A stretch of 64,000 nt of DNA from Halapricum hydrolyticum (GCF_025517535.1 NZ_JAOPKC010000005.1:1-64000); one strand, 5' to 3'; positions 24,352-33,416 are shown, counted from the stretch's first letter. Program-made: numbers and translations. Notes: generated by a model from the sequence alone, not told the origin.

Positions 24352-25035
24352 GTGTTAAGATAAGGATGAGGCGGCCGACGGTTCTAGTGCTCTATGCCAG
24401 AATTCGACCGCCTCAACGGAGATAGCGGCTGGATTGATTTGGAGTTTATGGAGCGCGAGCGGACACCCGAGGAGGTCGTTGAAATGGGTATTCAGTTGCA
24501 TCTGGCTGTCTTATCGATTTCAAATACAAAACAACATCTTGAGTGGTTGGGTGTCCAACGCAGTCGCACGGCCATCCACAACTGGGTACAAAAGGCCGAT
24601 CTACAGCCGAAGGGTACGAGAACCTCGAATTACGTTGCGCTTGACGAAACTGTAATTCAGCTCGGGACTGAGCGCTATTGGCTGTACGCCGCCGTCGATC
24701 CCAAGACCAACGAATTCCTGCATGTGCGGCTGTTTCCAACCGCGAATTCAGGATTAACGCACGTGTTTCTGCGTGAACTCCGCGAGAAACACGACATCGA
24801 CGATGCAACGTTTCTCATCGACGACGCCGACCATCTCCAAGCGGCACTGTCGCGACTCGGACTCCGATTTCATATCCGTCGCCACGGAAATCGGAATAGC
24901 GTCGAACGTGTCTTTCGTGAGGTAAAACGACGAACATCCTCGTTTTCAAATACATTTAGCAACGTCGAGCCGACGACAGCAGAGTCTTGGCTCGAAGCGT
25001 TCGCCGTCTGGTGGAATCGATGCCAAAGTTAACAC
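24352..25035. mobile_element. IS6-type insertion sequence, about 684 bp
   Basis: A compact element holding one transposase. The left end GTGTTAAGATAAGG (24352-24365) and the reverse complement of the right end GTGTTAACTTTGGC (25022-25035) agree over the first seven bases and are weaker afterwards. The size is typical for haloarchaeal IS6 members (ISH14/15-like). The eight bases on each side are not identical (TCCGCGTC versus GGTGGCTG), so no target duplication is visible. It could be old, recombined or the product of a cointegrate event. Confidence 0.75.
24394..25032 (+). CDS. IS6-family DDE transposase
   Basis: 212 residues, full length for the family. A DDE catalytic triad can be traced: D in VALDETVIQL, D in YAAVDPKTNEFL or in the FLIDDADHL segment, and E in NSVERVFREVKRR near the C terminus. 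An N-terminal HTH-like region (TPEEVVEMGIQLHLAVLSISNTKQHLEWLG) would read the element ends. No frameshift or internal stop is present, so the gene may still be active. The stop codon lies within the right terminal repeat. GC is a little lower than that of the neighbours, as expected for a mobile gene. Confidence 0.88.
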   Translation: MPEFDRLNGDSGWIDLEFMERERTPEEVVEMGIQLHLAVLSISNTKQHLEWLGVQRSRTAIHNWVQKADLQPKGTRTSNYVALDETVIQLGTERYWLYAAVDPKTNEFLHVRLFPTANSGLTHVFLRELREKHDIDDATFLIDDADHLQAALSRLGLRFHIRRHGNRNSVERVFREVKRRTSSFSNTFSNVEPTTAESWLEAFAVWWNRCQS

Positions 25036-25044
25036 GGTGGCTGT

Positions 25045-25110
25045 ATCCCCGCCCTACTGCGCTACTCGGCCTTCGGCCTGTGTTGCTCGTTAACGACGGG
25101 GGCTTAGCGC
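25045..25110. repeat. Hairpin resembling an IS200/IS605-type right end
   Basis: CCCCG near 25050 and CGGGGG near 25097 can pair, followed by GCTTAGCGCC. This arrangement resembles the 3' ends of tnpB-type elements in haloarchaea as I remember them. No TnpB gene is adjacent, and the IS6-type element ends 10 bases to the left. Confidence 0.35.
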
Positions 25111-25199
25111 CTGTGTTCAGCTAAACAAGGCCCAGGGCGCATATCGGTCACCGGTCTTTCGGCAACTGACGAGGAGACAGATCGGTAGAGACAGATTGT

Positions 25200-25613
25200 C
25201 TATCGAACAACGGTCACCGGGGCCGGCGAGTGACGGAACACTTGCTGTGCGACGTTGCCGACGAAGAGGCGGTCGGCCAGCGAACCGCCGTGGCTACCGA
25301 TCACGACGGCGTCGAACGACTCGGCCTGGTTGACGATCACCTTCGAGGGGTTGCCCCACGCGACGTCGGTCGAGATCTCCCTGTCACCGGTGATCCCGTG
25401 GGCCCGGTCGAAGATCGCCGACGCACGTTCTTCGGCGGCCTCCTCGATATCGTCAGCCAGCGCGAGGCTCGTCGCCTTTCCCATCATCCCCGAGGGCTCT
25501 CCGACGACGTGAAGGACCGTGATCTCCGCGTCAGGGTACGTTTCGAGCGCGTGTTCGAGCGCGTGTTCGGCCATCTCCGAGTCGTCCATCGGGACGAGGA
25601 TGCGTGAAGTCAT
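25200..25613 (-). CDS. Universal stress protein (UspA-like)
   Basis: 137 residues from the ATG at 25613 (MTSRILVPMDDSEMAEHAL). It is a typical USP fold: the N-terminal strand RILVPMDDS, the TVLHVV strand, then the ATP-type motif with VVIGSHGGSLADRLFVGNVAQQV and PAPVTVVR at the end. The G-2x-G-9x-G-S/T motif for ATP is close to complete (GSHGGS, then GNVAQ). The role is in stress and nucleotide sensing, probably as a dimer in the cytoplasm. It is divergent from the phosphate permease gene across about 100 bases, so the two could share regulation by nutrient stress. Confidence 0.88.
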   Translation of the reverse strand: MTSRILVPMDDSEMAEHALEHALETYPDAEITVLHVVGEPSGMMGKATSLALADDIEEAAEERASAIFDRAHGITGDREISTDVAWGNPSKVIVNQAESFDAVVIGSHGGSLADRLFVGNVAQQVFRHSPAPVTVVR

Positions 25614-25710
25614 ACCATAGCTACGGATGGAGTAAGAATAAAACACCGATAGAGACGCGGTCGATAACGCAATCAGAACCTATATGCCGATTATATCCAT
25701 AAGTTATAGT

Positions 25711-26886
25711 ATGGTTTCTATCCTCCTCCTCGTCGCCCTTGCGGCCGCAGTCTTCGTCGGATTCAATATCGGCGGGTCATCTACGGGCGTCGCCTGGGGG
25801 CCACCTGTCGGTGCCCGAATCATCAATAAAACCGCCGCCGCAGCACTAATGACGTTTTTCGTCTTCCTCGGTGGATGGACAGTTGGTCGTAACGTGATCG
25901 ACACGCTCGGCGGAGAACTCGTGCCGACGACAGCGTTCTCTGCCGAAGCAAGTGTCGTCGTGTTGGGCTTTATCGGATTAGGGATGTTGCTTGCCAATCT
26001 CTACGGCGTTCCGGTTTCGACATCGATGACAGCTGTAGGTGCGATTGCCGGGTTGGGACTCGCTACGGGACAATTGGATTACGCCGTGGTTGGATCGATC
26101 ATGGTCTGGTGGGTCATCGCACCGGTTGTTGGTTTCTGGTTCGGGGCTATCATCGGCCGCTACTTCTATGCGTATCTCGATCAGCGGATCGCACTCGAAC
26201 AATCCAATGGGCCGCTTCTCACGCTCGACCGCTCTGGGATGATTCCCGTGCCGACACTGGGGCCAGGAACGACGCCTCGTGAGGTGGTCAGTACGGGGAT
26301 AGTGCTGGCGATCGCTTGTTATATGGCGTTTAGTGCCGGTGCAAGTAACGTTGCGAACGCAGTCGCACCACTCGTCGGTGGAGGACTAATCGGCGTCGAG
26401 AGGGGTGTCGGATTAGGGACGATCGCCATCGGACTCGGTGCGTTCACGATCGCCCGCCGGACCATGGAATCAGTTGGCAACGATCTCACTGATCTACCGC
26501 TGTTAGCGGCGACAATCGTCATGGTCGTGGCTGCGAGTATCACGACCGTAGCGTCGGCGCTTGGAGTCCCGATGAGTCTGGCTCTCTCGACGGTGATGTG
26601 TATCGTCGGCCTCGGCTGGGGCCGAGCGACGCGTCCGACAGCGGCGACCGACCTGGTGCGAGGCGATCTCGAAGCAGATATCGCGGTGGGTGCGGTGACG
26701 GCCGACACGCCGAACAACGTGTCGAGTGCCGGGGAAGAAGACCCTGAATACGTTCAAGACGCGACGGCGCTCTTCGACCGCTCGGCAGTCGTGCGGTTCG
26801 TTGCGTTCTGGATCATCGGTCCATCAGTGGCGACCGCTCTGTCGTACGTGGCGTTCGTCGCTCTTCCCCTTGCTGGGACATCATAG
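25711..26886 (+). CDS. Inorganic phosphate permease, PiT family
   Basis: 391 residues from the ATG at 25711; an in-frame ATG at 25684 is possible but adds a short non-hydrophobic leader. The two inverted PiT signature repeats are seen: FVGFNIGGSSTGVAWGPPVG near the start and SAGASNVANAVAPLVGGG in the middle, each on a membrane segment with the conserved Asn. About ten to twelve hydrophobic segments are present. It probably imports phosphate with sodium or protons. The long loop near 300-345 is acidic and cytoplasmic. It sits next to, and divergent from, a UspA gene. There is no PhoU partner here. Confidence 0.88.
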   Translation: MVSILLLVALAAAVFVGFNIGGSSTGVAWGPPVGARIINKTAAAALMTFFVFLGGWTVGRNVIDTLGGELVPTTAFSAEASVVVLGFIGLGMLLANLYGVPVSTSMTAVGAIAGLGLATGQLDYAVVGSIMVWWVIAPVVGFWFGAIIGRYFYAYLDQRIALEQSNGPLLTLDRSGMIPVPTLGPGTTPREVVSTGIVLAIACYMAFSAGASNVANAVAPLVGGGLIGVERGVGLGTIAIGLGAFTIARRTMESVGNDLTDLPLLAATIVMVVAASITTVASALGVPMSLALSTVMCIVGLGWGRATRPTAATDLVRGDLEADIAVGAVTADTPNNVSSAGEEDPEYVQDATALFDRSAVVRFVAFWIIGPSVATALSYVAFVALPLAGTS

Positions 26887-27203
26887 ATGCATCTTCCACC
26901 CACCGGATGATTCAGCCTCCGAATCGTGAATTAAACCAACTCTGTATGCTTCGTTCAACCTCTGAGTCGGTCACGCTGATTCGGACAAGGAATAGGTAGA
27001 TCGATAGTGCCTGTGCAAGACGGAAGGCGCGTATCTTGCCCGCTGTTCAACGGTAAACCCCATGGTAGATACGTGCGCGAGCTAACAGCAAATCGCTGCC
27101 TGAACGAATCTCTGGCCGACGGTATCGGGGCGGGTGCGAGGAGTAGTTGCGATCTCTGAAATTTCCGGGAACGTTTTTCATCGCTTGGTCTGTACCTTCG
27201 AGT
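26887..27203. other. Intergenic region with a transposase tail
   Basis: 317 bases. On the minus strand a short frame ending at the TGA at 27047-27049 encodes SDLLLARARIYHGVYR and upstream residues, which resembles the very C terminus of an IS5-type haloarchaeal transposase. The frame breaks about 30 codons upstream. GCGCGTATCT (27028-27037) and AGATACGTGCGC (27065-27076) form a near inverted repeat over the same spot. No complete gene is visible. Confidence 0.45.
27047..27136 (-). pseudogene. C-terminal scrap of a transposase (IS5-like)
   Basis: About 30 codons of open frame on the minus strand ending in SDLLLARARIYHGVYR and a TGA. The ending resembles haloarchaeal IS5-group transposase C termini from memory. 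No start and no catalytic region remain, so this is at most an insertion-sequence scar. Confidence 0.35.
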
Positions 27204-27530
27204 ATGCTCGACATTGGTCCCTTGGCAGTCGAGTGGCTGGCTGCTGGCGCTATCGTCGCAGTGCTCGGCGGATTAGTGAAGTTCGTCGGCTGGACGTGGT
27301 TGTTAGCTGGCTACAGCGAATCCACATCACCGGTCCCCGACGATGTCGTCCGAGACATTGCAGGTAACACCCTCTTGCGTGTGGGCATCGCCGTGGCTGC
27401 CATCGGCGTGCTCTCCTCCGTGACGGACCCCCCATCTTATTTCGGTCTTCTGGTGGAAGCTGCGATTCTCGTTGCCGTCCTGCGCATGTTCTACCAGCTA
27501 TACACGTGGACGCCGACACAAACGGCCTGA
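27204..27530 (+). CDS. Small membrane protein, two to three helices
   Basis: 108 residues from the ATG at 27204; a longer frame starts upstream in poorer sequence. Hydrophobic segments are LAVEWLAAGAIVAVLGGLV (about 7-25), LRVGIAVAAIGVLSSV (about 58-73) and FGLLVEAAILVAVLRM (about 79-95). Between the first two is GYSESTSPVPDDVVRDIAG, reminiscent of the small membrane proteins that carry a DUF3784-type loop. No enzymatic residue set is evident. It is probably a monocistronic envelope protein of unknown role. Confidence 0.6.
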   Translation: MLDIGPLAVEWLAAGAIVAVLGGLVKFVGWTWLLAGYSESTSPVPDDVVRDIAGNTLLRVGIAVAAIGVLSSVTDPPSYFGLLVEAAILVAVLRMFYQLYTWTPTQTA

Positions 27531-28132
27531 ACAACCGTTCGTAAGATTTCCCGGGGTTCCCGAACCCGTCCAAGGGCGCGACATTGGCTAGCTACAGCTG
27601 CGACTGTACTGTATTGAATCTCTAAGTCTTGCACGCGGATTCTGGCAGAATATGAAACTGTCGTGTCAATCGGCGATTGATTTTCTCTGTTGCGACCAGT
27701 GTGGATGGATGCGAACTCCCGTGGCCACCACTCACCCGGTTGCGCATCGAACGAAAGCAAACACATTCCAACAGCAGAACACGAAACGTCGAACTCAGAG
27801 GCTGTCGGCCGTAATTTCGGTAAGAATCTCGGCGATGGGCGCTGGAGGCGCTTGTCCGACTGTCGAACGAATCCCCTTTCCAGGCGTGAGACGTCCGAAT
27901 TCCGGCAGCTCAGAAACAGCTATTTGTCAATTTATATATTATTTGTGGCCATAGTGAAAGAGACATAGCGCGAATTGACTACAGGGGCCTACTAGCTTCA
28001 GACGGAATCTGCACCGTCAAAAAAGACACACAGCACGAATTCGGAGGAGCATCCTGAACTCCTTGTCGAGCCCTTCGAATGCATCCCTGAAAACACAAAA
28101 CGTTTATTACAGATCATTGAAATAACGCTAGT
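27531..28132. other. Gene-poor stretch of about 600 bases
   Basis: AT-richer than its surroundings. A plus-strand frame at 27652-27954 with four Cys in its first 30 residues (KLSCQSAIDFLCCDQCGW) has weak haloarchaeal codon character and no recognisable fold, so it is not called as a gene. Upstream of the lipoprotein gene there is a TATA-like AACGTTTATTAC about 35 bases before its ATG. Confidence 0.4.
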
Positions 28133-28609
28133 ATGGCCCTCTTTTTGGACAGGCGACAAACAGTCGCAACCGTCTTGGCCTGTTCGATGATCCTGATTGC
28201 TGGATGCTCAGCGATGCCCGGCGGGAGCGATGCCAACAACACGGAACTGGGACGAATCACTGTCGAGAACGCCGATAACACCACTCACAGGGTCCACGTT
28301 CTCGTTGAGCGCGACTCCGTGCCTGTGTACGGAACGTCGGTCGTGTTGGATGGAGTCTCGTCCACTTCGAATGAGGCAGATCTCAGTATCGACCTCGCCG
28401 TTCTCAACAACTCCACGTGGACTGACGGGACCGGCAACTGGACTGTGTACACGAGAGTCGATGCGACCCCTTCGTGGAACGCACACGCGGTCTCATCCGA
28501 AACTGAGAGTGCCTGTACTTCGGTTAGACTGAAAATCGAAATCGATGCGTCGGTCACCAGTTTCACGCCACCCTGTGAATCGTGGCCACCGAGTACCGAC
28601 ACTGAGTAG
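28133..28609 (+). CDS. Predicted lipoprotein, function unknown
   Basis: 158 residues. The N terminus has a basic start (MALFLDRRQ), a hydrophobic core (TVATVLACSMILI) and a lipobox IAGC, with the cysteine at residue 25 likely to be lipidated and retained on the outer face of the membrane. The rest is beta-rich, acidic and Ser/Thr-rich with several N-glycosylation sequons (NNTE, NTTH, NNST, NWT). Two further cysteines (about 128 and 143) may form a disulfide. The fold looks like a small immunoglobulin-like beta sandwich. No neighbour suggests a substrate. Confidence 0.7.
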   Translation: MALFLDRRQTVATVLACSMILIAGCSAMPGGSDANNTELGRITVENADNTTHRVHVLVERDSVPVYGTSVVLDGVSSTSNEADLSIDLAVLNNSTWTDGTGNWTVYTRVDATPSWNAHAVSSETESACTSVRLKIEIDASVTSFTPPCESWPPSTDTE

Positions 28610-28872
28610 GGCCGCCTCCGCCGAACTGCTGACCTGTTCGCGATATCCTGCCGGCGGTTCTGACGGGAACCGGCCAGGTCAAGACACTGCGGGTGTTACG
28701 CTCTGAGCGGAAAACTGGATACCCCGTCTGTGCTCAGTGTGTATGTTTAGTGAGCAGTTGGTTCAGCATCGGGGTGGTGAAAAGAAGCACAGCGCTATGC
28801 TGACTATACGCTCTATATGCACACGCCGTTTGTATCAACCACTGAGAGTTTCAACAGAGACATTCCTAAGTG

Positions 28873-28878
28873 TTTTAG
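28873..28878 (+). promoter_or_regulatory. TATA element of mutS
   Basis: TTTTAG is centred about 28 bases before the ATG at 28903. This supports a leaderless transcript and decides the mutS start in favour of ATG over the GTG six bases upstream. Confidence 0.5.
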
Positions 28879-28902
28879 CCGATACCGCACTCACCTGTGG
28901 AT

Positions 28903-31563
28903 ATGAGCGAGGCGACGGGAATCGTCGGCGAGTTCTTCGATCTGAAAGCCGAGACAGACGCGGACATACTCGCGATGCAGGTGGGGGACTTCTACGAGTT
29001 CTTCGACTCCGATGCCGAACTGGTCGCTGACGAACTCGACCTGAAGGTGAGCCAGAAGTCGAGCCACGGCTCTTCGTATCCGATGGCCGGCGTCCCGGTC
29101 GACGACCTGACGCCGTATCTGAAGGCACTGGTCGAACGCGGCTACCGCGTCGCCGTCGCCGACCAGCGCGAGGCGGGCGACGGCCACGAACGCGAGATCA
29201 CCCGCGTCGTCTCGCCCGGGACCCTGCTTGCGGTGACCGACGCCGACGCGCGCTATCTCTTGACGATCGTCCACGACGAGGTCTACGGCCTGGCGTTCAC
29301 GGACGTCACAACCGGCCGGTTCCACGTCACGACCGCCGCCGACGCCGACGAACTGCTGACGACGATCTACCGGTTCGATCCCGTCGAGATCCTGCCCGGA
29401 CCCGACGTGCGAAACGACGACGACCTGCTGGAGCGCCTTCGAGGGCGGACCGACGCTGCGCTGACGCTGCATACCACCGAGGCCTTCGCCCCCGGGCGGG
29501 CACGCCACCGCGTCCGCGAGCAGTTCGGCGAGGGCGCACTCGAAAGCGTCGGGATCGAGGCCGACGCTGCCGTCCGCGCGGCTGGGGCGGTGTTGAACTA
29601 CGTCGAGGAGACCGGCCAGGGCGTGCTGGCCTCGATCACCCGGCTGCAGGCCCACGGCGACGGCGATCACGTCGAACTCGACGCGACGACCCAGCGCAAC
29701 CTCGAACTGACCGAGACGATGCAGGGGGACCGCTCTGGATCGCTGTTCGAGACGATCGATCACACCGTCACCAGCGCCGGCGGCCGCCTGCTGAAAAGCT
29801 GGCTCCAGCGACCGCGCAGGGACCGCGCGGAGCTCGAACGGCGCCACGCTGCCGTGGCTGCGCTGGCCGAGGCCGCGCTCGCCCGCGACCGGCTGCGGGA
29901 GGTGCTCGGCGACGCCTACGACCTCGAACGGCTGGCGAGCAAGGCCGCCTCCGGGAGTGCCGACGCCCGCGATCTGGTCGCCGCCCGCGAGACCCTCTCC
30001 CTGCTGCCGACGGTCCGGGAGATCGTCGCCGAAACCGATCGGCTGGCCGACTCGCCGCTCGCGTCCGTCCTCGACCAGGCCGACCTCGATCGAGCACGTG
30101 ACCTCCGGGCGACGCTTGAGGCCGCGCTGGTCGAGGACCCGCCGGGGACGATCACTCAGGGCGGGCTGATCCGCAAGGGATTCGACGAGGAGCTGGACGC
30201 GCTGATCGAGCGCCACGAGGAGATCCTGGGCTGGCTCGACGAACTCCCGAAACGCGAGAAGCGACGCCACGGGATCACCCATCTCTCGGTCGACCGCAAC
30301 AAGACTGACGGCTACTACATCCAGGTCGGCAAGAGCGAGACTGGCGCGGTTCCCGACAATTACGAGCAGATCAAGACGCTGAAGAATTCCGAGCGGTACA
30401 CGATCCCCGAACTCGAAGAGAAAGAGCGGGAACTCCTCCGGATCGAGGAGCAACGTCACGACCTCGAACGCCGGCTGTTCGAGGAGGTCCGCGCGGACGT
30501 CGCGACGCACGCCGAACTCTTACAGGACGTGGGGCGGACGCTCGCGGAGGTCGACGCTCTCGCGGGCCTGGCGACCCACGCCGTCCGGGCCGACTGGACG
30601 CGCCCCGAATTGACCGACGGCGACCAGATAACGATCGAGGCCGGTCGCCACCCGGTCGTCGAGCGGACGACCGAGTTCGTTCCGAACGACATCCGGATGG
30701 ACCGCGACCGACGGTTCCTCGTCGTGACCGGCCCGAACATGAGCGGGAAGTCGACGTACATGCGCCAGACCGCCCTGATCATGCTCCTCGCGCAGGTGGG
30801 GAGCTTCGTGCCCGCCAGGAGCGCGCGGATCGGCCTCGTCGACGGGATCTACACCCGAGTCGGCGCGCTGGACGAACTCGCGCAGGGCCGCTCGACGTTC
30901 ATGGTCGAGATGCAGGAACTCTCGAACATCCTCCACTCCGCGAGCGCCGAGTCGCTGGTGATCCTCGACGAGGTCGGGCGTGGGACGGCGACCTTCGACG
31001 GCATCTCGATCGCCTGGGCGGCGACGGAGTACCTGGTCAACGAGGTCGGCGCGAAGACGCTGTTTGCGACTCACTACCACGAACTGACGGAGTTGGGCGA
31101 CCGACTCGATCCCGTCCAGAACGTCCACGTAGCGGTCGACGGCGACCCAGATTCGGACCGCGACGGCGAAGAGGTGACGTTCCTGCGGACCGTCCGCGAG
31201 GGGCCGGCCGACCGCTCTTACGGCGTCCACGTCGCCGATCTCGCGGGTGTGCCCGAGCCGGTCGTCGAGCGCTCGCGAGACGTGCTCGACCGGCTCCGCA
31301 ACGACGAGGCGATCGACGTCCGCGGCGGCGGTGGCGGGACGACCCAGGCCGTCTTCGATCTCTCTTCCGGGCAGTTCACGGGTGACAGCGACGGATCGGC
31401 CAGCGCGGACGGCGGGGCGACCGAGGACACGATCGCCGAGCAGTTCGGGGAAGACGCCGACGAGGTGCTGGAAGCACTGTCCGGGATCGATGTCGACGAG
31501 ACGCCCCCGGTCGAGCTGCTGTCGAAAGTGCAGGAATGGCAGGGCCGGCTCGACAACTCGTGA
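28903..31563 (+). CDS. mutS: DNA mismatch repair protein MutS
   Basis: 886 residues, full length for MutS1. The mismatch-recognition domain at the N terminus keeps the MQVGDFYEFF motif with the Phe-x-Glu that wedges at mispairs. A connector, lever and clamp follow. The ATPase domain has Walker A GPNMSGKST (residues 610-618), DEVGRGTATFDG as Walker B/ signature, and FATHYHEL. The C-terminal 90 residues are acidic with a helix-turn-helix-like dimer end. It recognises mismatches and recruits MutL, which is not in the window. Haloarchaea usually have two MutS1-type copies; which one this is cannot be told from the sequence. Confidence 0.95.
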   Translation: MSEATGIVGEFFDLKAETDADILAMQVGDFYEFFDSDAELVADELDLKVSQKSSHGSSYPMAGVPVDDLTPYLKALVERGYRVAVADQREAGDGHEREITRVVSPGTLLAVTDADARYLLTIVHDEVYGLAFTDVTTGRFHVTTAADADELLTTIYRFDPVEILPGPDVRNDDDLLERLRGRTDAALTLHTTEAFAPGRARHRVREQFGEGALESVGIEADAAVRAAGAVLNYVEETGQGVLASITRLQAHGDGDHVELDATTQRNLELTETMQGDRSGSLFETIDHTVTSAGGRLLKSWLQRPRRDRAELERRHAAVAALAEAALARDRLREVLGDAYDLERLASKAASGSADARDLVAARETLSLLPTVREIVAETDRLADSPLASVLDQADLDRARDLRATLEAALVEDPPGTITQGGLIRKGFDEELDALIERHEEILGWLDELPKREKRRHGITHLSVDRNKTDGYYIQVGKSETGAVPDNYEQIKTLKNSERYTIPELEEKERELLRIEEQRHDLERRLFEEVRADVATHAELLQDVGRTLAEVDALAGLATHAVRADWTRPELTDGDQITIEAGRHPVVERTTEFVPNDIRMDRDRRFLVVTGPNMSGKSTYMRQTALIMLLAQVGSFVPARSARIGLVDGIYTRVGALDELAQGRSTFMVEMQELSNILHSASAESLVILDEVGRGTATFDGISIAWAATEYLVNEVGAKTLFATHYHELTELGDRLDPVQNVHVAVDGDPDSDRDGEEVTFLRTVREGPADRSYGVHVADLAGVPEPVVERSRDVLDRLRNDEAIDVRGGGGGTTQAVFDLSSGQFTGDSDGSASADGGATEDTIAEQFGEDADEVLEALSGIDVDETPPVELLSKVQEWQGRLDNS

Positions 31564-31636
31564 ATGTCGTTTTCGTATCAGTATCCATTTGATTGTCTGA
31601 CGGTAGTTTATGTCGCTGAGGGACAGATCTGTGTGT

Positions 31637-32029
31637 ATGAGTAGCGAACCCGCGGATCCGAACCCGAATGATACCGAGTCACCGAGCGACGACGCGTCGA
31701 ACTCGCCCAGGCTGACTATCGCGCTTCCGGACGGGAGCACGAGCGTCTCGGACGCGATCGTGACGAACCGGGAGATGCTCCGCGAACCCCAGGAGCACGG
31801 GCTGGCAACCCAGGAGGAGATCACGCATCTCTCGGAAGCGATCGAGGGACTCTCGTCGAAGACACAGACGGCGACTGCCAAGTCCGAACAGACGCAGGCG
31901 ACCGTCGACGAACTGCAGGACGTCGTCGAACAGCAGCGACGACAGATCGAGGAACTCCAGTCGATGGTCTCTTCGCTGGCGGACATTCTGGGAACCGAAG
32001 CGGAGTGGGAGACGTTCGACGACGCGTAA
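31637..32029 (+). CDS. Acidic coiled-coil protein
   Basis: 130 residues from the ATG at 31637. A low-complexity acidic N terminus (about 1-30, SEPADPNPNDTESPSDDAS) is followed by a helical stretch with heptads, particularly from 70 to 120 (EQTQATVDELQDVVEQQRR). No enzymatic motif is present. It follows mutS on the same strand after 73 bases and faces the PD-(D/E)xK-like gene end-to-end. The role is likely structural or as an adaptor; a link with mismatch repair is only positional. Confidence 0.65.
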   Translation: MSSEPADPNPNDTESPSDDASNSPRLTIALPDGSTSVSDAIVTNREMLREPQEHGLATQEEITHLSEAIEGLSSKTQTATAKSEQTQATVDELQDVVEQQRRQIEELQSMVSSLADILGTEAEWETFDDA

Positions 32030-32056
32030 CCGACCGGTCCGGAGCAGTGATCGATC

Positions 32057-33304
32057 CTATCGCCGACGAGCCAGCGGTTCGCAGAGCGCCCACTCGTCGT
32101 CCCGGGGATCGAGGTTCGCGGGCTCGCTGCCGCGCTCGGTGAGGATGCCGGCGTGGAACAACATTGCTTTCAGCTGGAAGACCGTCGGCGAGTGGTAGCT
32201 CGCTCCTTCTTCGAGCACTGGCGTCCGGAGGCGACCGTCGTCGGTCAGCGCACGCTCGCGGACGTCCTCGTCTCCTCGCAGGAACAACTCGACGGTAAAC
32301 GTCGGATGTTGGCCGTGGAGCCACTCGACGATCTCGACCAGCGACGGATTGGCGAGGCCGTCGTCGTGCATCGTCTGCAGTTCCGTGACGAGCAACTCGG
32401 TGGCCGGATAGTCGAAGACGACCCGGCGGGCGAGCTGGCCCCAGCGCGGCGCGACGTCGAGAAAGCGCTTTCGGGAGCGCTGCCACTGCTCGAAGGTCGC
32501 AAGCGCATCGTCCAGCGAGGGATACTCCCGGAGCCCGAACCGGACGACTTCTTCGCCGAGCGGGGTGAGCCGGTAGTCCGGCCCGCGTTCCTCGATCAGC
32601 CCCAGGAACGCCGCGCCTTCGATTGCGCCGTCGACCGCGCTGACGACGTGCGCCTCGATCGCCTCGCGGTGGTCGCGGCCGCCCGCCATCGAAAGCGGGA
32701 CCGCCAGATAGTTCTTGGGATGGTTGAGGCTGAAGTTGCGGTCGGCGACGCCCTGCGCGCTGGCCTGAAACCGGATCGCCGTGGCCTCGTCCGCGGTTCG
32801 GTTGCCGACGACCCGGGGTCGTTCGAGCACCGCGATCGAGCCGTCCGCGTCGACGCCGAGCACGCCGACGTTGAGCTGTCGGGCCAGCGTCCGGTCGGTC
32901 GCAGTAATCGCGTCGGCCGGTGCGCTCACGAACGCGACGTTGGCCTCGTTGAGCCGGTCGTAGGCCTGGATCACGCCGCGCTCGACGTCGACCCCGCCGC
33001 TGCCACGACCCTTCGCCTCGACGACGACAAGCGGCGGCTCCTCGCCGAGCCGCTCGACTGCCAGGTACTCCGGGTCCAGTCTCCGGACGCCGACCAGGTC
33101 GGGATAGCCAGAGCCGACCCGGACGTGGTTGAACGGCGCGAGTCGCGATTTGGTCCCGGCGTCGATCGGGCGGTCGTCGACCCACCGATCCTGGGCGAAC
33201 TGTGTGTCGGCGACGACGTAGCTGTCGCCCTCGTCGTCCGGAAAGAGGTGGCTCTTCGTGTGGGCCAGTACGTGCGGCTCGGTCAGCGACGCCGCGGCGG
33301 CCAT
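32057..33304 (-). CDS. Haloarchaeal protein with a PD-(D/E)xK nuclease-like core
   Basis: 415 residues from the ATG at 33304; an ATG 27 bases further upstream is also in frame. Residues about 60-100 hold a restriction-endonuclease-like signature: GYPDLVGV (D69) and PPLVVVEAKGRG (E96-x-K98), separated by 27 residues as in PD-(D/E)xK enzymes, then a helix VERGVIQAYDRLNEANVAFVS. The C-terminal 250 residues are helical with a winged-helix-like look. Homologous nucleases cut DNA or RNA or handle branched DNA. There is no methylase beside it, so it is not a type II restriction pair. Neighbours are mutS and an aldo-keto reductase. Nuclease activity is inferred from the motif. Confidence 0.68.
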   Translation of the reverse strand: MAAAASLTEPHVLAHTKSHLFPDDEGDSYVVADTQFAQDRWVDDRPIDAGTKSRLAPFNHVRVGSGYPDLVGVRRLDPEYLAVERLGEEPPLVVVEAKGRGSGGVDVERGVIQAYDRLNEANVAFVSAPADAITATDRTLARQLNVGVLGVDADGSIAVLERPRVVGNRTADEATAIRFQASAQGVADRNFSLNHPKNYLAVPLSMAGGRDHREAIEAHVVSAVDGAIEGAAFLGLIEERGPDYRLTPLGEEVVRFGLREYPSLDDALATFEQWQRSRKRFLDVAPRWGQLARRVVFDYPATELLVTELQTMHDDGLANPSLVEIVEWLHGQHPTFTVELFLRGDEDVRERALTDDGRLRTPVLEEGASYHSPTVFQLKAMLFHAGILTERGSEPANLDPRDDEWALCEPLARRR

Positions 33305-33375
33305 AGCGCGGGCTTCGACCGGCCAGCTCAAGAGCGTTCCGCCGCGCGCGACTGCCGTCCGGATGCGAAGCGGGT

Positions 33376-33416
33376 GGGCCAGCGAAGAGTGGGTGATACA
33401 ACGGGCCAGCGAAGAG
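33376..33416. repeat. 14-base direct repeat before the PD-(D/E)xK gene
   Basis: GGGCCAGCGAAGAG occurs at 33376-33389 and 33403-33416, 27 bases apart. The pair lies in the 180-base gap upstream of the PD-(D/E)xK-like gene and could be a binding-site pair or a coding relic. Confidence 0.45.

Noticed and set aside
27652..27954. Plus-strand frame with CC and CxxC residues
   Set aside because: Codon use and composition do not fit the genes around it, no promoter is visible and no family is recognised.
28891..30510. Long minus-strand frame across mutS
   Set aside because: Antisense to a complete and clearly conserved MutS. GC-rich genomes give such frames by chance.
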